The position numbers were made by a program, and so were the translations under genes. Below are positions 33,961-46,010 of a stretch of DNA of 64,000 bases, piece by piece (within the stretch, counting starts at the first letter, position 1; each line of letters starts with the position of its first letter). Origin of the DNA: Fulvia fulva (taxonomy: Eukaryota; Ascomycota; Dothideomycetes; Mycosphaerellales; Mycosphaerellaceae); assembly GCF_020509005.1 (NCBI RefSeq), contig NC_063012.1, forward strand, positions 7,192,001 to 7,256,000, in the 5' to 3' direction. Under the pieces are notes generated by a model that ran no database searches, had not been told where the DNA came from, and saw nothing but the letters and a program-made list of their open reading frames with translations.

Positions 33961-36900
33961 GAGGAAAGAAGTTAAGGATCAATACAGTATAGCTAGACCT
34001 ATACGACGAGACGGGCAAGGACTACGCTTACAAACCGTTCGTCACGAATGTAAATATCGGCTTAAAGAAACTCTCTTCTTCCAATCTCACTCTTATAAAC
34101 ACTGGCGTACTAGGCGAGTCTTTTATAGACTATAAACTCGCGACCTCTCTCAACCTCGAACCCTAGGAACTAAAGTACCCTCGCACCCTTGAACTCTTTA
34201 ACGGCACGGAGACTACTACTGGTAAGATTACTTATGTTGTACACACGTTAATCACCCTCGGAGGCAAGCGTATATCGATCACTAGCTTCCTTACGTCCCT
34301 ACCGTATCAGAAGTTTATCCTCGGCCTCCCCTAGTTTAGACGACACCGACCTATCATCGACTAGACTTCCCTTACTGTCAGCTTCCCTCTAGAAGTTCCT
34401 CCGGCATCTCCGCCTTCTCCGCCGCCTCAGCGCGGTCCTAAGTATACTAAGATCTTCTAGGTGAACGCCGCTACCTTCACTACTGCTACTAAGTAGCCTA
34501 AAGCTCAAGTCTTCGCCGCCTCTCTCCGCGATATCGACATCGCCCTCGAGAAGCTCGACAAGAAGCGTACACCTACCGACCCTACTACGAAGGTCCCTCC
34601 TTAGGCACACCACATCCTCTACGTATTCGATGCTAAAGCCGTAGACGAGCTGCCTCCTTATCGCCCTTACGACCACAAGATTGAGCTAGAAGAAGGTGTA
34701 GAGACACCGTTCGGACCGTTATATTCTATGTCCCGAGAAGAGCTTATCGTCCTCAAGAGATACCTCGAAGAGAACCTAAAGAAGGGGTTTATTCGAGCGA
34801 GCCGTTCTAGCGCTAGTAGTCCCGTTATGTTCGTTAAGAAGCCCGGCGGTAGTCTACGCTTCTACGTAGACTACCGAGGCTTAAACGCTGTTATAAAGAA
34901 GAACCGCTACCTAATACCGTTAATTTAGGAGACGCTCGAGCGCCTCTCTAAGGCCAAGTACTTCACTAAGCTCGATGTCATCGCTGCGTTTAACAAGTTA
35001 CGAATGGCAGAAGGACACGAGTATCTCATAGCCTTCCGTACTCGCTACGGGCTGTTCGAGTCGCTCGTTATGCCCTTCGGCGTTTATAACGGGCCTAGTA
35101 CCTTCTAGAACTTCATTAACGACATCCTTTAGGAGTTCCTCGATTAGTTCTACACTACCTACATCGACGACATCCTAGTCTATAGCGAGACTAAGGAGGA
35201 GCACCGCGAGCACGTCTATAAGGTCCTTTAGAAGCTCGTAGACGCCGGCTTACAGCTCGACATCGACAAGTGCGAGTTTAAGAAGACCGAAGTCAAGTTC
35301 CTTAGTTTAATCATTACCGTAGACGGCATCAAGATGGACCAAGAGAAGATCGACGCTATCGTCGAATAGGATGCTCCTACGAACGTCAAAGAGGTCTAGG
35401 GTTTCCTAGGCTTTACTAACTTCTACCGCCGCTTCATCTACGTATTTTCGGGCGTAGTACGCCCTTTGACGAAGCTCACGCGCAAGGGTGAGAAGTTCGC
35501 CTAGACCGACGAATGCTAGGAGGCTTTTGACTTGCTCAAAGCGAAGTTTGTTAAGAACCCGCTTCTATAGCACTTCGATTTCGAACTAGAGACCCGTGTA
35601 GAGACCGACGTATCCGACGGCGTAGTAGGCGGTGTCCTGCTATAACGCCGCTCGCCTAAATCCCCCTAGTTACCTATCGCCTTCCTCTCTAAGAAGTTGA
35701 CCGCCACGGAGTGTAACTACGAGATCTACGACAAGGAGCTTCTCGCCATCGTTAAAGCTTTCGAAGAGTAGCGCCCCGAGCTCGAAGGCTCTGCTATACC
35801 CGTCCAAGTAAGCTCCGACTATAAGAACCTCGTCTACTTTATAAAGAGCAAGCTGCTTAATCGTCGCCAGGCCCGCTAGAGCGAGTTCCTCTCCCGGTTC
35901 AACTTCGTGATCTCGTACACGCCCGGTAAGGCTAACTCGATAGCCGACGCCCTTACCCGCCGCCCTAGTGACTCTCTAGTTGATCGAAGAGGGGGCCGGC
36001 AAATCGTAGGGCAACAAGTCATTAAAGAGCACAACCTCTCTTCCGAGCTTCGAGAGTACCTATCGAACGGCCAGCCTACGCTCGCCGCTTCCTTTACTAC
36101 TCTCGTGCTCGCTCCTGCCTACCTTAACGAGAGTGACGATGAATCCGAGCCTAAAGAATACGCCTCGGACGCTAAGGACTTGAACGACGATAAAGAGGGC
36201 TTAGTAACGACCGACGGCTTATCCGAATCAGACTTTGAGGGGTTTGATAATAAGGAGCAGCCCGAAGGCATTATAGCACGAGTACGAACAGCGTACGATG
36301 CCGACATAGACGCCTAAGAGTTAGTTCAGGCCCTTAGATCTAGCGCGAGGACATTCCCGGGCTTCTCGCTATCCGAGTACGAGCTCTAGGAAGGTGTCGT
36401 CTACTTCCGTAAGAAGCTTTACGTACCGCAGCCCGAAGGCTCTAATATCCGAGCTGAGATTCTTCAAATCATCCACGACTCCGCCTCTAGGGGTCACCTA
36501 GGCGTAGCTAAGACCCACAAGCTCCTCGCTAGGTGTTACTAGTGGCCGTATTCCTAGAAGGACGTCCGCCGCTACGTGCTAAACTACGCTACTTGCCGAA
36601 GAGCCAAAGCTAACCGCCACCGTCCCTACGGTCTCTTGCACCCTCTCCCGGCTCCTGATCGTCCGTAGAAGCACATTACTATAGACTTTATTACCGATCT
36701 TCCTTACGGTAAGACCTTTAGCGGCGTGAAAGCAAAGGCCCTTCTAGTGATCGTGGACCGTCACTCTAAGGACCGGTACATGATCCCGTGCTAGAGCATG
36801 ACCGTAAAGGAGACTGCTCGCTTGTTCTACGAATTCGTCTAGCGCTTTCAAGGCCTCCCGGATAGCATCACCTCTAACAGAGGCACCCAGTTTATCTCGT

Positions 36901-37930
36901 ACTTCTGGAAGCGTCTATGTGCTATCCTAGGCATCAAGCATAACCTCTCGACTAGTTTTTAGCTACAGACCGAAGGCCAGACCGAAATTACGAACGCTAT
37001 CCTCGAGCAGGTCCTTCGTTACTTCGTCGACTACTACTAGAAGGATTGGCCTTAGCATATCCCTACGGTAGAGTTCGCTACTCGTAACTAGGACTCGGAG
37101 ACTACTGGCTACTCTCCCTTCTATACTACGAGAGGTTACTACCCTCGTATAGGCATAGAACTAGAAGAACCTCTCCCGCCTACCGAAGACGTAAACGAGT
37201 AAGCAGCAGACAAGTTCGCTACTATACTCTTACAGATCTATAAAGAAGTTCACGACGAGATAGTATACGTATAAGTAATCTACGAGGATCAAGCCAATCG
37301 TCGTCGCTAGCTAGCTCCCGACTACTAAGTAGGCGATATAGTCTACCTTAACTCTAAGAACATTAAGACGGACCGCCCCTCCAAGAAGCTGAACTAGAAG
37401 AACCTAGGTCCTTTTGAGATCACCGAGCGTATTAGTTCACACGCCTACCGTCTAGCTCTTCCTACGAACATAAAGATCCACGACGTCTTCTATCCCGTAC
37501 GCCTTCGGCCGTCGGCTAAGGACCTATTCCCGAACTAAAACTAAGACATACCAGGTCCTCCCGATAAAGTAGAAGTCGACGAGCCTATTAACCTACCTTC
37601 TAACGACTATGCCGTCCGCAAGATCCGGGGAATCCGCGTAGAGCCTAACGACGTTAAAGGACTACCGCCGATCAAGTATAAAGTCGAATAGTAAGGTTGC
37701 CCTAAGTAGGATACCTTATAGGAACCTATCTAACATATCATCTTTAATCGTCAAGCAATCGAAGAATACTACGCCCGCGTAGACGGCCTAGAAGTCAACA
37801 TCGGCAGGCTCTTCGAATCTAAGCTCTTCGACGGGGCTTACTAATGGTGTATCGACTATAACATTAGGCCTAGGCCTAGTACTAAAGCTGAACATCCTCG
37901 ATATATAGAACTACTACGGCTTCGTAGGAA
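33960..37930 (+). pseudogene. Gypsy F pol: protease, RT, RNase H, integrase, chromodomain-like tail (RIP-broken)
   Basis: Reading in one frame with RIP-type stops: protease-like 'LINTGVLGESFIDY' (about 34091); reverse transcriptase '[17 protein letters not shown]' (about 34850-34900), then catalytic 'YIDDILVYSE' at about 35159-35188 with both Asp codons as GAC; RNase H with '[17 protein letters not shown]' (about 35718-35770); integrase zinc region 'SRGHLGVAKTHKLL' and 'ATCRRAKA' (about 36487-36612); integrase core 'ITIDFITDLP' and 'GQTEITNAILEQV'; and a chromodomain-like 'PPIKYKVEQQG' near 37668-37700. A frame of 136 codons at 35907-36317 is simply the longest stop-free piece, between RNase H and integrase. 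The 3' end of the frame is uncertain. Confidence 0.85.
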
Positions 37931-37958
37931 CTTAGCTTTATTCGGGGGGGGGGGCTAC

Positions 37959-38478
37959 TGTCATAGTCTCCCTATAGAGTGTACAGAAGGTGGGGACAGA
38001 AGAGCCTTAGAGTGCTTAGAAGTCGTTAAGAAGTGACAGTCTAGCTTAGTGTGTGAGCGCTAAGAATCACATACCCCGTAATATTCACTACGGGACCTAG
38101 CCCTCTAAATTCACCCCTCTACTAAACCTTGACAGATTCACTTCGGCTCGTGACTATGTGACTTACGGCACTCCCGCGAGCACCCGCGACTGCGCTAGAC
38201 CCTAGAAGAAGCACGTGGAAGACTCGGAACGTAGGGCAGGTTGGAATAAGGTTTTGAGCAAAGCTACTAAGCGCGGCTTCGCACGGGTTAGCCCTATTAA
38301 TACGGGGACACGCACTCGCGAGGGTCGCGTATAAATATCTGGCCTTCCCTAGGCCTCTCTTGCTTTCTTCGTCTTTTGTTTTATGTAGCAATCATACTAT
38401 ACCCTTTTACATCTACACTTCGTACCTACATTCTCGCTTTCACCCTTATATCTTATAGGCCAGGCTCTCGCCCTAACA
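37959..38478 (+). repeat. Gypsy F 3' LTR (520 bp, RIP-mutated)
   Basis: Same length as the 5' LTR, with about 33 differences by eye, every one a transition at CpA or TpG. 32 show the mutated state here. A segment around 38220-38350 is identical in both copies. Confidence 0.95.
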
Positions 38479-38483
38479 GTAGA

Positions 38484-38566
38484 TACACGCTATCCTATTA
38501 GGTCCTTCTTCGTCTTTTGTGTGATCCGCCGTCTTCTACTACTGCGTAACTCGTACCTATTTAATA
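38484..38566 (+). repeat. Copia A 3' LTR, right part (after Gypsy F)
   Basis: Continues the split LTR (TACACGCTAT...) to its end TTAATA. It differs from the 5' LTR by C-to-T and G-to-A changes toward the right end (for example CCTGTTTAACA became CCTATTTAATA). Confidence 0.92.
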
Positions 38567-39793
38567 GGAATGATTATTAACGATAGTCTAAGCGTACCCC
38601 TTACTACACATTATAGAGTATATAGGCTTAGTAAAGCTCATAAGGTATATAATCGGTCTTAGCCTATTAGGGTGATGACCCTATACAGCTATATAGCTAT
38701 AGACTTCGTAGAATTCACTGTCGCCTATAACGGTAATAGGTACCTCGTCTACTTCTACGATCTAGATACCTATAGACACTTCTAGTTCACTATTAAGAAT
38801 AGGGATTAGCAATCGGTATTAGCTTACTTTAATAGCCTACTAAGCTTTATTAACTTCATTAGTCGTAGGTTCGTATACTTCTATAGCGATAACGAGCCCG
38901 CTATTAGGAAGGTGTTTCGCTTAGTTATTAATAACAATAAGATTGAATAGTACGTAACCGCGGAATACGCGCCTACGTAGGACCTAGTAGAAAGAGCTAG
39001 AGCTCTAATCATCACTATAAGTAGAACTATTCGTATCTACGTACGATTACCGGAAAAGCTTTAGCTAGAATATACTATAGTAGCGGTATATATCCTCTAG
39101 CGATCCCCTATCTAGTCGAAGGGCTAGAAGACCCTATTCGAATTAGTAATAGGACGAATTCCAAACGTAGGTTATATAGTAGTGTATAGCTCCCTTATAT
39201 ACGTGTTTATCTATAGACCAGATCAGCCTAGTAAGAGCGAGAAACTCTAAGAGAGAGCGCTTATAGGCTACCTTATAGGATACGACTCTACTAATATCTA
39301 CCGCGTATAGGACCTATTAAAAGATAGGGTTATACGAGTTAAGGACGTCCTCTTCGATAAGACTACGTTCTATAACCTATTACGCCTAATAGTAGGGTAT
39401 ACGACCCCTATTAAGAACATCGTAATAGCGGAACCGGCTAAAGAGCCTAAATAATACTACGACCTATATATCGCTTATTACGAGTAAGACATAGTATAGG
39501 CCGAGGGGGTAGAAGAATAGGCTTAGTAGCTATACACCTAATAACCTCGAGACGCCTACTAAAAGCTCCTTAGGTAAGAACTATACTAGCCGTAACACCG
39601 CGAGTTAGTAATATATAACTAAAAAGACCGGTAAATCGAGTACGTAACAGATCACGTGACTTAAGACAATATATAGTAGTTAGTATATAACACTACTAAC
39701 TACTACGACACCCTATAGTAGTAGATAATAGATGCCCTTACCGTAGAAGACCGTAAGGAGATTATAGGTAATACGGACCCTAATTACGAGCTA
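38567..39793 (+). mobile_element. Copia B, right half: integrase region
   Basis: The frame resumes in phase from 26729 with 'INDSLSVPLTTHYRVYRLSK'. The integrase core follows ('IAIDFVEFTVAYNGNRY', 'YFYSDNEPAIRKVF', then 'DLVERARALIITISRTIR' with the usual Glu before Arg). RIP stops replace Gln/Trp codons. The element is cut at 39793 by the reversed LTR of a Copia C copy, and its RT, RNase H and 3' LTR are not seen in the window. Confidence 0.75.
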
Positions 39794-40028
39794 TATTAAA
39801 CAGGTACGGGTAGATAGTAGCGGAGTGGAGTAAGAGATCAATCTTTAACTAACTAATAGCACGAGCATATAGCAATATATTAGGAACTAATGTGTTGATT
39901 ATGTTGGATGTCTATCTAAGCTAAAGGGGAGAGAAGGTATCTCCCTATAAGCTGAGTTATCGTAGATGCCTTAGGCTACTAGATCACTTCCTAATTATTG
40001 ACTCCCTTTGAGATGCTACATCTTAACA
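39794..40028 (-). repeat. Copia C 3' LTR (235 bp, reversed)
   Basis: Reverse complement of 17707-17941, same length, with TGTTAAGATG at its outer 40028 end and ...TGTTTAATA at 39794. Confidence 0.88.
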
Positions 40029-43000
40029 CTCCTACTCATCTCGTATAGGAGGTTATAGTCTACTCACTTCCTATCAATAGTACTTGGACCTTTTTATAAT
40101 AGGTTTAGCTAGCTTACAAACCTCTAGAAGTATAGACTAGTCTTTGGTTTTATAAACCCGTCTACAACTATCTCAGAGGTTAGGGTGTACTTAATAGCAA
40201 TAAGCCTCCTCTACTAAAGTTTCCTAATAGCGTTATAGGCAATGTTAATATACTTTGACTTGTTATAAACATTTGCATCTTTCACTAGGGTAAGGGCAGC
40301 TTGATTGTCACCTCTTAATTGGACTGGTCTCAAATTTGATATAGTCTCCTAGTTTCTAGTGATTCTTAGTTAATAGGAACAGTCTCCTACTAACTCTAGA
40401 CAATCCATTTCCCTTAGTAGTGAAGCTAGGAATTGGGACTGCTTCGTATATACATTTATAGCTATGTATTTAGCCTCTATTATAGATGTTGCTACAGACT
40501 TTTGCTTCTTGCTCATCTAAGAAACTGGTGCCCTATAGAGGAAGAAGACATACCTAAGGATTGAGACTCTGTCTACTTTGTCTATTATATAATCAGAATC
40601 ATAGTATCTAATAAGGTGTCCTTTTCTAGACTTTAAGAACTGAAGTCCTAGATCAGGGTATGATCTTAGGTACCTAGTGATCTTCTTCAAAGCCTTTATG
40701 TAGTAGGTGGATGGGTCACTTACAAATGAGCTCATCCTTCCTAGGGCAAAAGTAATGTCTAGCCTTGTGATTGTTACTGGCCACATCTAAGTACTATTGA
40801 TACTCTAGTACTCTGCCTTGTCACACCTCTTATCTATATGGCTTGAAGGGTTGAGGGCCTTATAGCTGTCTATAGGTGAGTGTGTAGGTGCTGCCTTCTT
40901 ATAGTTCATTCCTATCTTAGCTAGGCTGTCCCTAACAAAGTATCCTTAGTCAAGTTTCAGGATTCCTCTCTTCCTGTCCCTTGTGACTCTCATGCCAAGG
41001 ATCTTTTCAGGTTCACCTAGATCTTTGATCTTGAAGATCTTGCCAAGTTCTCTTTTGAACTAGAGAACATCTAACAACTTTAGTGTAGCAATTAGAATGT
41101 TATCCACATATATAAGGATTATGATCTCCCTCTTCTTATAGATAAGTAGGCATAGATCCACTTCTGACTGTATAAAAACAATCTCTCTAAGCTTTGACAC
41201 ACAGAGTTGATTCTAATCTCTAGCTACTTACTTAAGTCTGTACAAGCTTTTAAGGATTTTGAACACTATGTTTAGTAGAAGCTCAACTCCTAGTAGTGGT
41301 AACATAAAGATGTCTTTATAGAGGGTGCTTTCTGTGAATGCATTGTTTATATCCACTTGGTGAAGATGAAGATCCTTCTTATACATAATAGCCATAAACA
41401 CCCTAAGGGTGTCCTATCTTACTATAGGTACAAATGTCTCTATAAAGTCAACACCAAACTTCTATAAGAAGCTCCTTATAACTAGTCTAGCCTTGAACTT
41501 TTCAATAGCTCTACTAATGCTTCTCTTAATATCAAAGACCTATCTTAATGTAACTAGATATACTCCTTTTAGTAGAACAGAATTTTCCTAGGTGTTGTTA
41601 CTCTATAGAGCATCTAGTTCCTTTTAGATTGCTTCCTTCTAAAGATGTCCCCATTTCTTGTTATTTATAGTATCCTTATAGGATTTTGGAATTAGGACCT
41701 CTTGCTTATATATAATAGCTTCTATAGTTGCTATAAAGGCCATTTCCTCAACTTCTTCTAGGAATTCGCTATCCTATAGTATTGAACTGTCCACTAATTA
41801 CATAGCTATAAAGAAAGCTTAGTGAAAAGTAGCAAGGTTCTCTAAGAGGTCTATTACTTCTCCTACTTTAGTATTTAGTTCGGGCTTAGGGACTATAGAT
41901 TTTAGGGCTTTCTATTTTATGTTATAGCCCTTAACATTATAGTTAGCCTTTCTCTTTCTAAGGGATAATTTAGGGACCGTTACTTATGACCTAGTAACGT
42001 CTATTTCCTAGGGATCTAGGGAGCTTCTCTTAATTAGCTAATCGATTTTCTGAAATTCCCCTACGTTCTCCGGAGGTTAGGGAAGTTACACAAACAGCTT
42101 TCTCGGCTAAGCGACTTTAGGGCTCTTAATTAGCTAATCTATTTCGGGGGGGGGGCTCTAATAGACGCCTAAATAGTAGGTAGATTGTCCTAAGGATACG
42201 TTCTTCCTCGGCCTTCCTAAGGGCTTCCTAGCTAGTACACTGCTTAGTAGATTTAATGTTAGAACATTAAGACCTATATCACCTCTAGGCTAGTCCTTAA
42301 AGAAGTCTGTATATGTGTGTTGTTTAACAGCTCTTATGTCTAGTTCCTAAAAGAGCTAGGCTTTAGCTATGTTTTCAATATACCTAATAAACACTACTTC
42401 TTTACCCCTATTTATTAGCTTGTCACTTCTTGCCTATTAAGGTTGGGATCTTGTGTCTATATAGACAACAGCTTTATATCCCTAAACTTTCAAATGGTTG
42501 ATAGTCGGTTTGATACTATCAAAAGCCTTATCTAGTAAAACCTTGAACCTATCGTAATCTAGGCCATTTAGCAGTTTGTTCCTTATATAAGTTTGGGCCT
42601 CTAGTGCTTTAGGCCAAAATTCAACCGGCATCTTAGCCTCTTTAAGCATTGCCCTTATAGAGTCCTCTAAGGTTTATATTGACCTCTTAACTGGTCTATT
42701 CTATAGAGAGTTGTATGCCTTAGTCGGCTCGAGCCTAATCCCTAAATCCTTCTCCTACTACTTTACTAATACAATAAGTTCTCTTGTATTGTTAAGTCTT
42801 ACTACTTTTAGCTACGCTAATAATTTCCTCTCTACTTTGATCTTCTAGTCCTAGAGAGCAACTAGAGCATCTTCTCTTTTCCTAAGAGGAAAGGTCCACT
42901 TCTTCCTAGAGAAGTTGTTAACAATCTTAAGCTAGTATTTGAATCCTAGTCTTAAGATTAGTAGTAGGCCACATATATTAATAGATATAAGGGCAAGTCT

Positions 43001-43702
43001 TTTAGGTCTTCTCTCTATAACTTTGCCTTTGTACTTCTTTATCTTTACTATTAAGCATACTCTATACTAGTGAAAGCTATCCTTAGGGATAGGAATGGGT
43101 TCTTTTAAGTCTATTACCTTATAAAGATTCTGGAGCAAATTCTTCCTAAAGTGTACAAATCTTCTATACCAAAGCTCCTACTACTTTAGGTCGGTCTCTA
43201 ATTGAGCAGTCACAAAGGCATTCTCTATTAGTAGTGTACATAATGAGTAATGTGCCCGTTCTTATAGGAGAGGAGAAATCTTATTAATAAATAGAACCCC
43301 CCTAAGGAGCTTTGTCTAGACAATAGTCTTACTAGAGGGGGAAATAAGAGAAAATGATAGAGGTTGTATACTAAACTGCTTGCTAAACTAGTTCTATAAA
43401 ACCAGGTTCACTCCTAGCTTAGGTATAAGTAGGACATCTTCTAAAACAACTTTTCTGCTAGCTCTCCTACTTATCTCTACATTCCTAATATAAGTGGCCA
43501 ATAAAAACCTACCTCCTACTTTGATCTATTTCTTCCTTATTAAGGGAGTTATAGATCTAAAGAGGCAGCTTTAGTCAGTTATATAGGATAAAGTATAAAA
43601 GTTAAGTAACTACTCTAACGAGGGGAACTTGCCTTAGACTTCTATAGTTAAGTAAGCCACTTCATCATACTTATTATTATTAGACATTGTCTCTAGAGAT
43701 GT
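39794..43702 (-). mobile_element. Copia C, second copy, reversed: 3' LTR, RNase H, RT, integrase
   Basis: On the minus strand the element runs from about 43702 (protease/linker, overlapping the first copy's end) through integrase (about 43000-42250) and RT with 'LIYVDNILIA' near 41093-41125 to RNase H (about 40800-40350) and the 3' LTR at 39794-40028. A purine tract precedes the LTR. The RT box reads Y-V-D-N: the second catalytic Asp became Asn by GATGAC to GATAAC. RIP load is moderate, since many CA and TG remain. The 5' LTR and gag are missing. Homology ends at about 43702. Confidence 0.8.
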
Positions 43703-46010
43703 AAGAACCTTAGCGAGTATGAATCTAAGATATAGGAAAGCTACCTAAGAAAAATCTAAATATAAAGCTAAGCGCTAAGCCGGCGGTATGTTCGGATAAG
43801 AACGTTATATCCTCCCCTACTAGACCCTAATACACCTATGTTAGCCTAAGGCGGCCAGCCTGATCGCCTATATACTTAAATCGATAACAAAAGAGATCCT
43901 AAAGCTTTAGCTTCCTTCGTCGTAGCTTCCTAGCCTACGACCCTTTAGCTTACTTCACTCCGTATATATAACTGCCTTACGCGGCTTAACTCTACTACCT
44001 AAGCTTACCACGAGCTCACTGACCCCGTTAGATGACCTCGCCGCGAGCTTCTTACGCGTATATACGCCTTCCTATATCGTTAGAAGCTCGTAGTATTAGG
44101 TAGCTCGTACAGAACGTAAGTATAAAAGTACGCTCCTATTCCAAATTAATCTAACTACGAACATTAACCTTTAAGCTTACTAAGTCTTTAACAACCTCTT
44201 CGCCCTTCGGTAGCTTCTTCCTTAACCTTCTTTAGCCTTAGCTAACTTATTCTTAATCAGATCAAGGTATATAAGCCGCGCCGCGGTATCGGCGTTAACG
44301 TAGTAATACTAACGTGTTTTAGACTCCTTTCTTCCTTATAGCTCACTATAGCTCCTGTCCCGCGCTCTCCTTAAGGCGAGGAGTTGATAGCTTAGATAGA
44401 CGCCCTTACCGTCACCTATACTTCGGCCGTATCTAATAACTTCCCGCGGCTCCCCGTTCGTACTAAGACGCGCCTTCCGGATATACCTACCGGATAGTTA
44501 GCCGGTTAGTAGACTCGGCTCTACGCCTTCTAGTTTGAAGTCTAGTTCTCTCGCGACGTTATTAAGCTAGACAATTAGATCGCGCTATAGTTAGCCCGTA
44601 TCGCGCGCTAGTGTCTAAGGATCGACGGAGGAGCTAGATTCTTTAAGATAATTTATATACTCCCTTCGCGCTATAGCCGCTTCTAGTTTAGCGGCATTCT
44701 AAAGCTAGTAGCCGCGTTAGACTCCGACTTCGACGTTTTCGAAGAGGTCCCTAAGGGCGGTATTCTAAGGCAGCCTGTCGCTTTTAGACCGTATACCGTA
44801 TAAACTAGGCTAGCGGCGATCGTCTTTAGCTACTATAGCGGCCGCTCTAGATCTACGCGATACGTATAAAGCTACCGTTCTAAGGGCGATACCGAGCGTC
44901 CGCTAGGAACCTTTACTAAGTACTAGTAACTTAGCCTACCGAGTAGTAAGCTAGAGAAATGCGACTAGGAGGATCCTAAGCCTAATACTATAGGCGACTT
45001 CACCTTTATCGAGCGCGGCGGCTATACTAATTATTTCTAGACTAGTAAGTACTCTACCTACGACCGTAGCTAGTCTCGTACTAAGTTTAGCTATACTAAG
45101 CGGTCTTCCCGGTCAAAGGACTCTAAGCGCCTAGTTACCCCTAGTAAGGTAGCTAACTTCTCTAATCTTCCCTAGGCCTACGATATTACTTAGGTTACGG
45201 AGTCTAGTTAGTTCTAGAATACTAAGTTTGAGTATCGTAATCTAGCTTAGATTAACGCCCCGACCCTAGCTATATATAGTCTAGTCTTCTAGGTTAGTCG
45301 TAAGCCTTATACTGCCCGCGACGCCGCTAGCCGCCTAAAGGCCGCGTTAAAGGCTAACTTAGCTTACGTCCGCGCCTTTATTCGCGAGAACGCCGAGACT
45401 AATACGAATAGACCTAGCTAGGAGGAGAACACCTTAGATAGGGAGAACGACGGCTTGTTCGTATTACTAACTAAGCCTAGTAAGTCCGCTAGTATACCTT
45501 AGGTACCTAGGAAGCCTCCTAGTAAGAAGCCCGTATCTTTAGCTAGTAAGAAGCCCGCGGCCTTAGCTAAGAAGAAGTCGGCTCCTAGGACTCGGCGTAG
45601 CCCTCGGTAGATATCGCCGCGCTATACCCTAGACCGTAATAAGCCGTAGGAGGGTCTAAGCGATACCTCCGACTACGTTAGGTAGCTCCGTAAGATTCCG
45701 GTATAGACGCCTCTCCTAGAAGACTCTAAGGGTAAGGGCGAGGCGGTCGTGACCTCGCCTACGGTCTACGGTCGTATAGCTAGTCCTCCCGTTCTTCTAG
45801 TAGCTAAGCGGTTTAGGCGGTTAATCGCGACTAGACGTACTTTACGATTCGGCTCGATTACCGAGAGGCCGAGAGGGGCTATAGTTCTATCTAGCTCCTT
45901 AGCTCGTTCGCCTATACCGATAATAGAGGATAATAATAGAGAGGATAATAATAGAGAGGATCTAGAGGTAGTGCCTAGCAATTTCCGGTTCCTAGGTTAG
46001 AAGTAAGGCT
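43703..46010 (+). pseudogene. gag-like remnant of an unassigned LTR element
   Basis: The plus strand reads as a long RIP-broken protein. Segments include 'FTFIERGGYTNYFQ' (about 45003-45040, allowing for RIP stops), a Ser/Lys/Pro-rich basic region near 45480-45620 and an acidic, Asn-rich C-terminal part with a perfect 15-bp tandem duplication (GAGGATAATAATAGA, about 45926-45957). The 83-codon open frame at 45749-46000 is the stop-free end of this region; the overlapping frame on the other strand is its shadow. Layout suggests gag, but no zinc knuckle is seen. The stretch 43703-44700 is RIP-type with no clear domain. Confidence 0.4.

Larger units (their letters stand above)
32184..38478 (+). 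mobile_element. Gypsy F: complete Ty3/gypsy chromodomain retrotransposon nested in Copia A's LTR
   Basis: The element has two 520-bp LTRs (32184-32703 and 37959-38478) with TGTCATGG...CCCTGACA ends and perfect 5-bp duplications GTAGA at 32179-32183 and 38479-38483. Internally: gag, protease, RT, RNase H, integrase and a C-terminal chromodomain-like segment, in that order (Ty3/chromovirus layout). A run of 11 G at 37944-37954 just before the 3' LTR fits the polypurine tract. The 5' LTR is nearly unmutated, the 3' LTR and interior are RIP-mutated. Indels are rare, so stops are mainly C-to-T type. Confidence 0.93.
26730..38566 (+). mobile_element. Copia A: young, largely RIP-spared Ty1/copia retrotransposon, split by Gypsy F
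   Basis: Without the nested Gypsy the element is 5.5 kb. It has a 5' LTR at 26730-26963 (234 bp), a primer site, a 507-bp leader, one polyprotein frame at 27471-31997 and a 3' LTR split into 32033-32183 and 38484-38566 (also 234 bp). Flanking 5-mers GGGAT (26725-26729) and GGAAT (38567-38571) are a TSD with one mismatch; removing the element plus one copy restores the Copia B reading frame across the junction. Between about 26.75 and 32.15 kb normal CpA and TpG are present, unlike everything around it. The outer ends are mutated. Confidence 0.9.
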
